64,000 bases of DNA from Terriglobia bacterium (GCA_020073385.1 JAIQFH010000006.1:62001-126000); one strand, 5' to 3'; counted from the stretch's first letter, positions 54,604 through 63,892 are shown. Notes: generated from the letters alone by a model not told the origin. Program-made: numbers and translations.

Positions 54604-56397
54604 ATGGCGACGACGAATTTCGTCCAGATTGAGAATGATGCCGAAATCAAGCAACGCCTCGAAGCGGAGCGCGCGCGTCTGCGCAAGATTGCCGGACTCG
54701 ACCGACCCGAACACTTTCACCGCCCCGTCGAGCGTGCCTTCACGGCCGAGCAGCGCCCTCACACCACGATCCTGTTCGGCGGCTTCACCTGGAAACATGA
54801 AGATCTGATCCGCGCCGTCTTTCAAGGCTGTGGATACCGCTGCGAGAAGCTTCCTGTGCCGGACGTCCCGGCTTTCCAGACTGGTAAGGAATTTGGCAAC
54901 AACGGGCAGTGCAATCCAACCTACTTCACCGTGGGTAATCTGGTGCAGTATCTGCAATTCCTTGAGAAAGAAGGCCTCCCACGCCAGCAGATCCTCGACA
55001 ACTACGTCTTCTTCACCGCCGGGTCTTGCGGGCCTTGCCGCTTTGGCATGTACGAGGCCGAATACCGCTTCGCGTTGAAGAATGCCGGGTTTGACGGGTT
55101 CCGCGTGCTGCTCTTCAAGGATAGCGACGGGATCAAGGCCGCATCGGGCGAGCCGGGCCTGAAGTTCTCTGTCGATTTCGGATTCGGCATGCTCAATGCG
55201 ATGCACCTCGGCGATGTCATCAACGATCTCATCTACCAGATTCGTCCGTACGAAGCCAACAAGGGCGAGACCGATCGCGTCTTCCGCGAGATGGTCGACG
55301 GGCTCTGCGAAGACCTGAAGAATCGCAAGGCGTTTGAGATCGAGAAGAGCGCTCCTGACTGGGCGAAGCCGAAATTCAAGAGCAACAAGATTCTCCGCAA
55401 TACCTTTAATGTGTTCGGCAAATGGCACGAGCACATGTGGGGCAAGGACTATCTCAATGCCCTCAAGACCGCGCGCGAAAAAATGGATTCCATCGAGGTG
55501 GACCGCACCCGCGTGAAGCCGCTGGTGAAGATCACTGGCGAATTCTGGGCTCAGACCACCGAGGGCGATGGCAACTTCCACATGTTCGAATTCCTCGAGC
55601 GCGAAGGCGCTCAGGTTCTGGTTGAGCCCATCGCGACCTGGGTCGCCTATCTGATGTATCAGGCCAAAGCGCATGCGATCGCGAAGTGGCCAGTCAATCG
55701 TCCGCATCGTGACCCGAAGTGGTACGAATTGAAAAAGAATTTCGCGAACTATATCGGCCTGCGCAAGAAGCTCTGGGGGATCGGCGCGGGCGAGCGGATG
55801 TGGGGTTTCTTCTATCACCGCACCGCGAAGAACATGGGCGGAATCACCCATCATCTGGCGCCGCAGACGGAATTGGCCGAACTGGCGCATCCCTTCTACA
55901 ACCAGTTCGCGCGCGGCGGCGAGGGACATCTCGAAGTTGGCAAGAACGTTTACTACACCGTCCACAAACTCTGTCACATGGTGCTGGCGCTGAAGCCCTT
56001 CGGATGCATGCCGTCGTCGCAGTCCGACGGTGTGCAGTCGGCCGTGATCAACAAGTTCAAGGACATGATCTTCCTTCCGATCGAAACCTCCGGAGAAGGC
56101 GAGGTCAATGCCCACAGCCGCGTGCAGATGGCGCTCGGTGAAGCGAAGGTCAAGGCCAAGACGGAGTTTGAAGAGTGCCTCAAGTCGACTGGCAAGACCA
56201 TGAGCCAGATTCGCGAATACATCGACGAGCATCCCGAACTGAAGCGGCCGTTCTATCACGTGCCGCATCGCGAGGGAGTTGCCGGAACCGCGGCGCAATT
56301 CATTCTGCACGTGAGCGAGCGGATCGATAAAGACACGCGCTTCCGGAAGCGTTCGCGAGTGCGCGTGGAAGCCGCGCCTGCGATGTCCGGAGACTAA
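54604..56397 (+). CDS. 2-hydroxyacyl-CoA dehydratase D-component-like iron-sulfur protein
   Basis: A 597-residue cytoplasmic protein of the HgdB/BcrB-like, double-cubane-related superfamily. Candidate cluster cysteines are Cys76/Cys80 (GCGYRC), Cys103 (GQCNPTYF), Cys142/Cys145 (GSCGPCRFG), Cys457 and Cys468 (FGCMPSSQSDG). Other blocks include FFTAGSCGPC and IETSGEGEVNAHSR. The family takes low-potential electrons from an ATP-driven activase, which is the next gene. In other bacteria I know this part fused C-terminally to the activase in one chain of about 1,400 residues; here it is separate and upstream. The start at 54604 follows GGAGGAAG. The substrate is unknown. Confidence 0.82.
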   Translation: MATTNFVQIENDAEIKQRLEAERARLRKIAGLDRPEHFHRPVERAFTAEQRPHTTILFGGFTWKHEDLIRAVFQGCGYRCEKLPVPDVPAFQTGKEFGNNGQCNPTYFTVGNLVQYLQFLEKEGLPRQQILDNYVFFTAGSCGPCRFGMYEAEYRFALKNAGFDGFRVLLFKDSDGIKAASGEPGLKFSVDFGFGMLNAMHLGDVINDLIYQIRPYEANKGETDRVFREMVDGLCEDLKNRKAFEIEKSAPDWAKPKFKSNKILRNTFNVFGKWHEHMWGKDYLNALKTAREKMDSIEVDRTRVKPLVKITGEFWAQTTEGDGNFHMFEFLEREGAQVLVEPIATWVAYLMYQAKAHAIAKWPVNRPHRDPKWYELKKNFANYIGLRKKLWGIGAGERMWGFFYHRTAKNMGGITHHLAPQTELAELAHPFYNQFARGGEGHLEVGKNVYYTVHKLCHMVLALKPFGCMPSSQSDGVQSAVINKFKDMIFLPIETSGEGEVNAHSRVQMALGEAKVKAKTEFEECLKSTGKTMSQIREYIDEHPELKRPFYHVPHREGVAGTAAQFILHVSERIDKDTRFRKRSRVRVEAAPAMSGD

Positions 56398-56403
56398 AGG
56401 AGA

Positions 56404-56470
56404 TTCACCGCCGAGGTCGCGGAGAATTCTTCTCCTGTTTTTCTCGGCGAACTCTGCGATCTCGGTGGTT
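56404..56470. repeat. Imperfect hairpin CCGAGGTCGCGGAG element
   Basis: Left arm near 56407-56423 (CACCGCCGAGGTCGCGGAG) and right arm near 56452-56468 (CTCTGCGATCTCGGTGG) form an imperfect inverted repeat between the two archerase-like genes. It resembles the CACGAAGG hairpins in design, with GTGG at the end of the right arm, but has different core units. Confidence 0.6.
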
Positions 56471-56505
56471 GAGGCGCTTGATCTTCTTGAAAGAATGAGG
56501 AATTC

Positions 56506-59500
56506 ATGCACGATCATAAGGGCCCGCAACTGATCCAGATTGCACCGCTCGAGGTGCCGCCATCCATCCAGCAAGTCCGCCGTGGGCATCATGCTCATGA
56601 CGAAAAGACCACGTTTCTCGTTGGGCTCGATGTGGGCTCTACCACGGTAAAGGCCGTTGTCGTCGAAGCGGCCACCGACAAGGTTCTCTGGCAAGACTAT
56701 CAGCGCCACGAGACCAAGCAGCCAGAAAAGACCCTCGAGTTCCTGAAGCGGATGGAGGCCGAGGCCGGCATCAACCGGCACAACACGCGCATCTTCATGA
56801 CCGGGTCAGGTGGAACGGGCATCGCGGATCAGATCGGCGCGAAATTCGTGCAGGAAGTCACGGCGGTATCGCTGGCGGTCGAGAAGCTTCATCCCGAGGT
56901 TTACTCGGTAATCGAACTGGGCGGGCAGGACGCCAAGATCATCGTGTTCAAAGATGACGACGAGACCGGCCGCAAGAAGAAGATTCCATCCATGAATGAC
57001 AAGTGCGCTGGCGGCACGGGCGCAGTCATCGACAAAATTAACGCGAAGCTGAAGATCCCCACCGAACTGCTGGCTGAGCAGAAATATCACGGAATCAAGC
57101 TGCACAAGGTCGCCGGAAAGTGCGGTGTATTTGCCGAAACCGATATCAATGGCTTGCAGAAGGTCGGTACGCCTCCGGACGAGTTGATGGCTTCGCTGTT
57201 CGAGGCGATTGTGCTGCAGAACCTGAGCGTGCTCACGCGCGGGCATACTCTGCGGCCACACGTGTTGCTTCTGGGTGGCCCCAATAGCTTCATTCGCGGC
57301 ATGCGGGAAGCGTGGCAGGCCAACATCCCGCGCATGTGGCAGGAGCGCAAGGTTCAGATTCCTGATGGTGCAAAGCCCGAAGATTTAATCAAGGTTCCGC
57401 AGAACGCGCAGTACTTCGCCGCTCTGGGTGCAGTTGAGTTTGGGCGGAGCGAGGACGATTGTATCGGTTGCTATTGCGGTTACGAGAAGCTGATCCACTA
57501 CATCGACTACGGCCGGCAGGAAGAAAAGGCCAAGTCCGGCGGAAAGGGTCTGGTCGAAAAGCCCGAAGACCTCGATGTCTTCAAGGAAGCCTACCGGCGC
57601 AAGAAGTTCACGCCCGCCGCGTTCGCAAAGAACAGCACCGTTGCGGGATTCATCGGAATTGACGGCGGGTCAACTTCAACAAAAGCTGTGTTGCTGGACG
57701 AGAACGGCGACATTCTCTGCAAATCGTACCAGCTCTCAAATGGCAATCCCATCCAGGACACGATCGAGATGTTCGAAAACCTGCGCTCCCAGGTGGAGAG
57801 TCAGAACGCAAAAGTGGAAGTGCTGGGCGTTGCGACCACCGGGTATGCGAAGGACATCCTGAAAGATGTTCTCAAAGCAGACGTGGCGCTGGTGGAGACA
57901 GTCGCCCATACCGAGTCGGCTCTGAAGTTCTACGAAGACCCGCACGTGATTGTTGACGTGGGCGGGCAGGACATCAAGATCATCGTCCTGCACAACGGGC
58001 GCGTAAAGGATTTCAAGTTGAATACGCAGTGTTCAGCCGGCAATGGATATTTCCTGCAATCCACCGCCGAAGGCTTCGGACTCAGCGTCAATCAGTACGC
58101 TGATCTCGCCTTCTCTGCGCAGGCGATGCCGGTGTTCGGCTATGGCTGCGCCGTATTCATGCAATCGGATATCGTGAACTTCCAGCGTCAAGGCTGGCGC
58201 GCCGAAGAAATTCTCGCGGGACTCGCGGCCGTATTGCCTAAGAACGTTTTCCTCTATGTTGCCAGCATTCCCAATCTCGCGGCGCTCGGCTCACGCTTCG
58301 TCCTGCAGGGCGGGACGCAAAACAATCTTGCCGTCGTGAAGGCTGAAGTCGATTTCATCCGCAATAGCTTCCGTGCGACGGGGAAGCAGCCAGAAATCAT
58401 CGTTCACGAGCATTGCGGCGAGTCTGGTGCCATCGGCGCCGCCCAGGAATCACTACGCCTGTGGCGCAACGGTCAGCAGACTACGTTCGTCGGGCTCGAC
58501 GCGGTTCGCAAGATCGAGTACCGCACGACTCGTAACGAAGATACACGTTGCCATTTCTGCAAAAACGACTGCCTGAGAACCTTCATCGATATCCGCACCC
58601 AGCCCAAGAACGATCTCAGCTTTGTACCCATTCAAAAAGTCACCAAGGTTCCGCTCATGCACGGCGAGCAGCGCCTGATCATCGCCACCTGCGAGAAGGG
58701 CACGGTGGAAGATGTCAACGACATGAAGGACATCAAGGCCGGTCTTGACTCCATCCGCGCCCAGCACCCCAACTTCGTGGACTACGCGTCAAAGGAAGTC
58801 TTCCGGCCGACGAATGCGAAGAGCGTGGCGGATCCCTTGCCGACCAAGGGTTGGGCGGGTTGGAAAAAGGGCGACAAGGAGCGACGTGCCCTGATGGAGA
58901 ATCGCAAGAAGCTGCGTATCGGCATCCCGCGTGTCCTTAACATTTACACCTACGCCCCCTTGTTTAACGCCTATTTCGAAAGCCTCGGCGTGCAACCCGA
59001 GAACATTATTTACTCCGACTACACCAGTTCCGAACTCTATCGCGCGGGGGCTAGCCGTGGTGCGATCGATCCATGCTTCCCCGCCAAGATCGGCATCTCT
59101 CACGTCTACAACCTGATTCAGGAGAAGCACCGCAAGAAGCCGCTGGATGCGATCTTCTTCCCGATGTACGACGTGCTGCACTCGCCGCTGGTGAAGATCG
59201 TTGGGGCTAATGCCTGCCCGACGGTAACTGCTACTCCTGAAACGGTGAAGGCCGCATTCACCAAGGAGAACGATGTCTTCGCCGAGCACAACGTGAAGTA
59301 CATCGACCCGGTGCTCAACTTCTCCGACCGAAAGTTATTTGCTCACCAGATGCTGCAGGCCTTGCAGCCCGTTCTCGGTCTCTCGCTGGAAGAAAGCGAT
59401 CGCGCAGTCGAGTCGGGATTCGTCGCGCTCAAGGAATACGAAACGGGCATTCGGCGTCGCGCGCGTCAGGTAATTGATCAACTCGAGCGCGAAGATCGCA

Positions 59501-60111
59501 TTGGTATCGTCATGCTCGGGCGCCCTTATCATCACGATCCCGGCTTGAATCACGAGATCCTCGATGAATTCCAGAAGCTGGGCTATCCCATCTTCTCCCA
59601 GAACACTCTGCCGCTGGATGAAGATCTCCTCGAGCGATTGTTTGGCGAGGAAGTCCGCGCCGGCATGATCACCAGCCCGCTCGACATCACCGACGCTTGG
59701 AAGAATTCCTACTCCTGCAGCACGAATCACAAGGTCTGGGCTGCGAAGTTCACGGCGCGGCATCCCAATCTGGTCGCGCTGGAGATTTCCAGCTTCAAGT
59801 GCGGACACGATGCGCCGATCTACGGCGTAATCGAAGGCATTATCGAGCAGTCGGGCACGCCGTATTTCTGCTTCAAAGACCTCGATGAGAACAAGCCTAC
59901 CGGGTCGATCAGGATTCGCGTCGAGACCATCGACTACTTCCTGCGGCGCTACCGCGAAGAAGTGATCCGGAAACGTAAAGCCGAACAAGACATCGAGGCA
60001 CAACTGGCGGCGCTGGAAGCGCGACTACGCAGCGAGAAAGGCGGATCGGAATTGCTACCTTCTCAGATCGGCCAACTGGAGCCGGAAGCCCAAGGCATGG
60101 CGGCGGACTAG
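56506..60111 (+). CDS. Tandem BadF/BcrA-type ATPase activase fused to a dehydratase-like domain
   Basis: A 1201-residue protein. Two ASKHA ATPase domains follow each other: residues about 37-330 (GLDVGSTTVKA, ELGGQDAKIIVF) and about 383-660 (GIDGGSTSTKA, DVGGQDIKIIVL). Each keeps both cysteines that in HgdC bind the bridging 4Fe-4S cluster: Cys167 (NDKCAGGTG) and Cys206 (AGKCGVF); Cys509 (NTQCSAGNG) and Cys548 (GYGCAVF). Extra motifs are Cys319/322/324 and Cys682/685/689 (CHFCKNDC). The C-terminal 380 residues form a DUF2229/HgdB-like region (IPRVLNIYTYAPLFNAYFES, MLGRPYHHDPG). ATP hydrolysis should drive electrons to the upstream partner. GAGGAA precedes the ATG. Confidence 0.88.
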   Translation: MHDHKGPQLIQIAPLEVPPSIQQVRRGHHAHDEKTTFLVGLDVGSTTVKAVVVEAATDKVLWQDYQRHETKQPEKTLEFLKRMEAEAGINRHNTRIFMTGSGGTGIADQIGAKFVQEVTAVSLAVEKLHPEVYSVIELGGQDAKIIVFKDDDETGRKKKIPSMNDKCAGGTGAVIDKINAKLKIPTELLAEQKYHGIKLHKVAGKCGVFAETDINGLQKVGTPPDELMASLFEAIVLQNLSVLTRGHTLRPHVLLLGGPNSFIRGMREAWQANIPRMWQERKVQIPDGAKPEDLIKVPQNAQYFAALGAVEFGRSEDDCIGCYCGYEKLIHYIDYGRQEEKAKSGGKGLVEKPEDLDVFKEAYRRKKFTPAAFAKNSTVAGFIGIDGGSTSTKAVLLDENGDILCKSYQLSNGNPIQDTIEMFENLRSQVESQNAKVEVLGVATTGYAKDILKDVLKADVALVETVAHTESALKFYEDPHVIVDVGGQDIKIIVLHNGRVKDFKLNTQCSAGNGYFLQSTAEGFGLSVNQYADLAFSAQAMPVFGYGCAVFMQSDIVNFQRQGWRAEEILAGLAAVLPKNVFLYVASIPNLAALGSRFVLQGGTQNNLAVVKAEVDFIRNSFRATGKQPEIIVHEHCGESGAIGAAQESLRLWRNGQQTTFVGLDAVRKIEYRTTRNEDTRCHFCKNDCLRTFIDIRTQPKNDLSFVPIQKVTKVPLMHGEQRLIIATCEKGTVEDVNDMKDIKAGLDSIRAQHPNFVDYASKEVFRPTNAKSVADPLPTKGWAGWKKGDKERRALMENRKKLRIGIPRVLNIYTYAPLFNAYFESLGVQPENIIYSDYTSSELYRAGASRGAIDPCFPAKIGISHVYNLIQEKHRKKPLDAIFFPMYDVLHSPLVKIVGANACPTVTATPETVKAAFTKENDVFAEHNVKYIDPVLNFSDRKLFAHQMLQALQPVLGLSLEESDRAVESGFVALKEYETGIRRRARQVIDQLEREDRIGIVMLGRPYHHDPGLNHEILDEFQKLGYPIFSQNTLPLDEDLLERLFGEEVRAGMITSPLDITDAWKNSYSCSTNHKVWAAKFTARHPNLVALEISSFKCGHDAPIYGVIEGIIEQSGTPYFCFKDLDENKPTGSIRIRVETIDYFLRRYREEVIRKRKAEQDIEAQLAALEARLRSEKGGSELLPSQIGQLEPEAQGMAAD

Positions 60112-60280
60112 GAATCGTTGTGCCGATCTTCTCCTCATGCAGGGCGTTAATCCGCCCGCAGTCTGGCGCGGGAGTTCGCCTAACCAAATAGTTTTGAAAG
60201 GGCGCGCCTTGAGCCGCACCGTAAAGCGATTTCAGTGGAAGAGCGGTCCATCAGGGCCGCGCTAGCGGGCCAAGATTGAA

Positions 60281-60293
60281 GGGCTTTCAGCCC
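60281..60293. repeat. Small hairpin GGGCT-TTC-AGCCC in convergent gap
   Basis: A 5-bp perfect hairpin within AGGGCTTTCAGCCCCTGCGGTC, in the 212-base gap between the activase and cytochrome genes. Phrases such as GGGCCGCGCTAGCGGGCC near 60255 add another GC-rich stem. No T-run follows. Nothing else is seen in this gap. Confidence 0.45.
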
Positions 60294-60323
60294 CTGCGGT
60301 CCACACGCACCGAGCCCCGGCCA

Positions 60324-61055
60324 CTAATTCTTCGCGTACACCGGACCCGCGCTCCGGGATGGCGGATCGGACACCGCGCGGATGTATGCGATCAACGCCT
60401 GTACGTCAGCCTTCTTGAGCGTGTTCCCCCAAGCAGGCATCAGCGCTGATTTGTTAAGCGCTGGGCCTCCATAGGTGATGATCGCGGTAAGATCCGCGTC
60501 GCTGAGCTTGTTGAGCGTGTCTCCTTCGGTGAAAGGATGTGGCTTCACCTCGAGGTTGTCGTAATTCGAAACCCGCTCAGCCGTAGATTCGGCATTGTGG
60601 CAGCGATCGCAGTACTGCTCGTTCAAACGCCGTCCGAGCGTCTGTTGATATCCCAGCGCGATCTCTTCGATCTTGAGTTCCACTTTCTTGCGCGCTTTGT
60701 CGAGCGTTGAAGCCGTGATCTGATATCGTCCGGCCATTCCGCCCAGGGCGACGTTGGTTGAAACCTGTCCGCTGGAGTCGGTCAAAGCGCTCGCAGGATC
60801 AAAAGTTACTCCTGGCGCAGCCGCAAACTCGACCAGCGCTCCTGTAACCGCCCCTCCCTGCGGATCATTTACCTGAACTACGACCGGCTGAGGCAGAGAA
60901 GTTCCTGTCTGCCCGAACTGCTTCCCTCCGCTCGACTCCACGATGGCGGCGCCGAATGCAGTCGGCTTCAACGCCACGGAGTCGGACTTCCGTGAACAGG
61001 ATGCGGCCAGCAAGGCAGCGCTCAAAAGAGTGATTCCTGAGGCGAGGCGATTCAT
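60324..61055 (-). CDS. Lipoprotein with Ig-like domain and monohaem cytochrome c
   Basis: A 243-residue lipoprotein (lipobox LLAASCSRK). Residues about 40-130 resemble a bacterial Ig-like (BIG1) domain (VVVQVNDPQGGAVTGALVEF, TDSSGQVSTNV). A class I cytochrome c follows with haem motif CDRCH near 148-152 and an axial-ligand candidate in ALMPAWGNTLK. It overlaps the end of the octahaem gene by four bases, so the two are coupled. It should be anchored to a membrane and accept electrons from the octahaem subunit. The Ig-cytochrome combination is unusual. Confidence 0.85.
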   Translation of the reverse strand: MNRLASGITLLSAALLAASCSRKSDSVALKPTAFGAAIVESSGGKQFGQTGTSLPQPVVVQVNDPQGGAVTGALVEFAAAPGVTFDPASALTDSSGQVSTNVALGGMAGRYQITASTLDKARKKVELKIEEIALGYQQTLGRRLNEQYCDRCHNAESTAERVSNYDNLEVKPHPFTEGDTLNKLSDADLTAIITYGGPALNKSALMPAWGNTLKKADVQALIAYIRAVSDPPSRSAGPVYAKN

Positions 61056-63097
61056 TTCTTTGCGGCCTCCTGTTGTCCGCCGCCCTTCTGCGATATAAGG
61101 AACGCGGTCAGTGCCCGGGCGTCCTCATCGCTCATCGCACGGTTGGGCTCAATGGTTCCTGGCCGCAAGGCCTCCGGGTTCTTCATCCACTGATAAATCC
61201 ATGCCGCCGTGAGACGGGATCCAACATGCGTAAGGGTCGGGCCGATGTAACCCTTGTCGGTCTTGGTATCGACGATGTGACATCCTTGGCAGGAATATTT
61301 TCCGTAGTACAGCTGTTTTCCCAGTTCGATCTGTCCCTGCGCGTAGCCGCTCACGGGCATCGAGTCACGATCAACCGATGGACTCTGATACACGGTCATA
61401 ATGTAGTCCGTCAGTTCATTGATCTCGCCATCTGTCAGGTTGAACTTAGGCATGCGCCGGATCAGCGCGGGACGCAGCGTTCCCGGATTTCTGAAGAACT
61501 GCACCAGCCATTCCCGCTGCACCGAGCTACCCTCCCATGTCAGGTCGGGAGCCATGTCGCCGCCGTGCCCGTTGATGCGATGGCAACTGAAGCAGGCAAG
61601 ATCGGTCATCAGCTTGCCGGCCTTACCCGCCGGTTGATAATCCGATTCCGGTGGCGCGGACACCGCCAGCGACGGAGGCAGTGAATAGGATCGATCGTTC
61701 AACGACAGCAGAGCCGTGGTCAGGGCATCGATCTGCGCCGGCGTGAAGGTGTACTGCGGCATCTTCAGCCCCGGAGCGAATGCGCGTGGCTGCTTGATCT
61801 TGCCCGCAATGTAGTCCGGTAGCGTGTGTTGCATTCCCTGGAGGAAGATCAGTTGCGTAATAGGCTTGCTGCCGATCCGGCTCAGCTCAGGAGCAAAGTT
61901 TTCCGGCTTCTTAATTCCTGCGATCTCGTGGCACGAAGCGCAGCCATAATCTGAGACCAGCCGTTTTCCATGGGCTATCTGCTCGGGAGTCGCTGCATCC
62001 AGGTGCACATTAGCGAGCAGGTCAGAATCTGTTTTGGCTAGCAGGAATCCCGTTAACGTGGCGACCTGGGCATCATTGAACCTGTAATGAGGCATCCCCG
62101 TCGGCGGATCATACACGCGCGGATTGCGTACCCAAGCCTGCAGCCACTCCGGCTTCACCTTGCTACCTATACGCGTGAGTTCCGGGCCAACGTCTCCGCC
62201 TACGACATTTCCTGCGGCATTCTGCACGGCATGGCACGATGCGCAAAAGGATTCTCCGTAGAGGCTGGCTCCGGCAGTCGGATCGTTCGACGGCTTCGCC
62301 GAGAGCGTAACGCTGTCTCCCGCAACCGGTGCGCTGTTTGCGATGAGAAACGCCGATATGTCGCGGGCATCCGCGTCACTCAGCTTGAAATTCGGCATCG
62401 TCGCCGTCACCGCATACGCCTGCGGATCTTTCAACCAAGCGTAAATCCACTGGCGCGTGGTCTTATCCCCGATGTGAGAAAGCGACGGCGGATCATCCGT
62501 AGCCTTCACCGTGCTGCCGTCGGGCAACTTCACCGCATGGCAATGTACGCATCCCGATCGCGAAAGCAGGTTGCGTCCCAGATTCAGTTGTGGCGTCCCC
62601 GGCAAGGAGCCGCGATGACACTGCCCGCACGACGATTCGACGAACTTTGCCGGAAGTATCGGCTGCTCCCACGCCAAGGTACTGCTATGTGCCTCAGCAA
62701 CCGTCGTGGCTGCGCCTTGTCCGCGATGGCAAACCGTGCATCCGAACTGATCGAGATTGTGTGGAATGACCGGATGCTTCCGGTAAGGTTGCTGAGCCAC
62801 ATCGGTCAACGTGGGTTCCTTCAGTCCCACGTGGCAGCTCGTGCAACGGTCCACTACACCCAGGTCGGGCAGCCAGATCTGCTGAATGCCTCCCTGAAAA
62901 TGCCGCCGCAGTGTGTTCGCCTCGCTCCGGTTGCGAATCATGCTGAGATAGCCGTGCTGATAATGCCGCCATTCGCTGAAGAAATTCTTTGCCGGCGCAA
63001 TCGCCATCGATGCCAGGAATACCAGGCTGACCACGCCGAACGCCCGCATACTATCTCCGAACAATTTCTGCCAGAGCGACCTAAGTTTCTCTTTCAT
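61052..63097 (-). CDS. Octahaem cytochrome c with five tandem cytochrome modules
   Basis: A 681-residue membrane-anchored protein (one N-terminal helix, about 20-36). Eight CxxCH motifs lie at 85-89, 120-124, 157-161, 183-187, 285-289, 386-390, 502-506 and 603-607. The last five each begin a module of about 90-115 residues, and four end in the axial motif MP.[FY] plus an amphipathic helix (MPNFKLSDADARD, MPHYRFNDAQVAT, MPQYTFTPAQID, MPKFNLTDGEIN); the fifth ends NRAMSDEDARAL. The N-terminal three motifs form a compact triple. It lies 37 bases after a cytochrome b gene, so it probably replaces cytochrome c1 in a quinol-oxidising complex. A Lys-rich tail ends the chain. Confidence 0.93.
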   Translation of the reverse strand: MKEKLRSLWQKLFGDSMRAFGVVSLVFLASMAIAPAKNFFSEWRHYQHGYLSMIRNRSEANTLRRHFQGGIQQIWLPDLGVVDRCTSCHVGLKEPTLTDVAQQPYRKHPVIPHNLDQFGCTVCHRGQGAATTVAEAHSSTLAWEQPILPAKFVESSCGQCHRGSLPGTPQLNLGRNLLSRSGCVHCHAVKLPDGSTVKATDDPPSLSHIGDKTTRQWIYAWLKDPQAYAVTATMPNFKLSDADARDISAFLIANSAPVAGDSVTLSAKPSNDPTAGASLYGESFCASCHAVQNAAGNVVGGDVGPELTRIGSKVKPEWLQAWVRNPRVYDPPTGMPHYRFNDAQVATLTGFLLAKTDSDLLANVHLDAATPEQIAHGKRLVSDYGCASCHEIAGIKKPENFAPELSRIGSKPITQLIFLQGMQHTLPDYIAGKIKQPRAFAPGLKMPQYTFTPAQIDALTTALLSLNDRSYSLPPSLAVSAPPESDYQPAGKAGKLMTDLACFSCHRINGHGGDMAPDLTWEGSSVQREWLVQFFRNPGTLRPALIRRMPKFNLTDGEINELTDYIMTVYQSPSVDRDSMPVSGYAQGQIELGKQLYYGKYSCQGCHIVDTKTDKGYIGPTLTHVGSRLTAAWIYQWMKNPEALRPGTIEPNRAMSDEDARALTAFLISQKGGGQQEAAKK

Positions 63098-63134
63098 GAT
63101 CGCTGCATCCCGATTTTGATAGTTACGATCATTT

Positions 63135-63890
63135 CTATGAACCCTGCCACGGCCAGACCCATGCCCAACCCGGCCCGCGGAAAAATGTTCCGATGGCGGT
63201 AAGCACCACCAGTTCGAATAAGAACCAAGTCATCACCCAGAACGAAAGCGGCCTGCCCGCGAGATAGCGCCGGAACGGCGAAGGCGATTGCGGCGAACTC
63301 TTCGACGCCAGAATCATCAGCCCGGAAATGATCAGAGTCGGGACAAGAGCTGCATAGAGCGGTTCTGCCTCTCCCTTGATCCCAAGCACGGCGTTGTACA
63401 ACCGCGACTTGAACAGAAGCAGAAACAGAGACAGTCCGCCCGCCACGCTATAGAAAATTTGGAGTCGCTTTTCACGGTCCTTTTGAAAAAGTCCCTCGGC
63501 TTCGATGTTGACCTTGAAGTAAGGAATGACGATCAGCGCCATCACCACCAAGCCGGGAATCAGCACGCCTGCCACAACTGGCGGAAAGTAATGCAGCAAT
63601 TCCTGCAGACCGAGGAAATACCAGGGCGCTTTTGCCGGATTCGGCGTGTGCGACGGATCGGCCAGTCCCTCAAGCGGGGCATTGAACAGCAGTGCGATCC
63701 AAATCAGCACGACTGCCAGCGTCATGATCGCTACTGCAGCTCGGAGCAACACTTCCGGGAAAGTCTGGAGCTGATCTTCGGTTTCCGCTTTGACCTGCGC
63801 CGAGGTGCGGCGCGTGATAAACACGATCCGCCGCGGAGACTTCTTGGCATTCGAGTCGACGCCTGCGATGAAGTCTTTGGAATCCGTCAT
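63135..63890 (-). CDS. Cytochrome b C-terminal subunit (subunit IV-like)
   Basis: A 251-residue polytopic protein of the cytochrome b C-terminal family. The signature NPAKAPWYFLGLQELLHYFP forms the quinol-site PEWY-like region, here PWYF. About five membrane helices are seen, two more than b6f subunit IV. The first 45 residues are a basic cytoplasmic extension (KKSPRRIVFITRRTSAQVK). Its ATG lies two bases after the stop of an upstream gene that encodes the N-terminal cytochrome b half. The split form suits menaquinol:cytochrome c reductases of the QcrB/QcrC type. Confidence 0.9.
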   Translation of the reverse strand: MTDSKDFIAGVDSNAKKSPRRIVFITRRTSAQVKAETEDQLQTFPEVLLRAAVAIMTLAVVLIWIALLFNAPLEGLADPSHTPNPAKAPWYFLGLQELLHYFPPVVAGVLIPGLVVMALIVIPYFKVNIEAEGLFQKDREKRLQIFYSVAGGLSLFLLLFKSRLYNAVLGIKGEAEPLYAALVPTLIISGLMILASKSSPQSPSPFRRYLAGRPLSFWVMTWFLFELVVLTAIGTFFRGPGWAWVWPWQGS

Positions 63891-63892
63891 GA

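Noticed and set aside
54586-56781. A 731-codon open frame antisense to the D-component-like gene
   Set aside because: Same explanation: a shadow of a well-supported gene, without domain or start signal.
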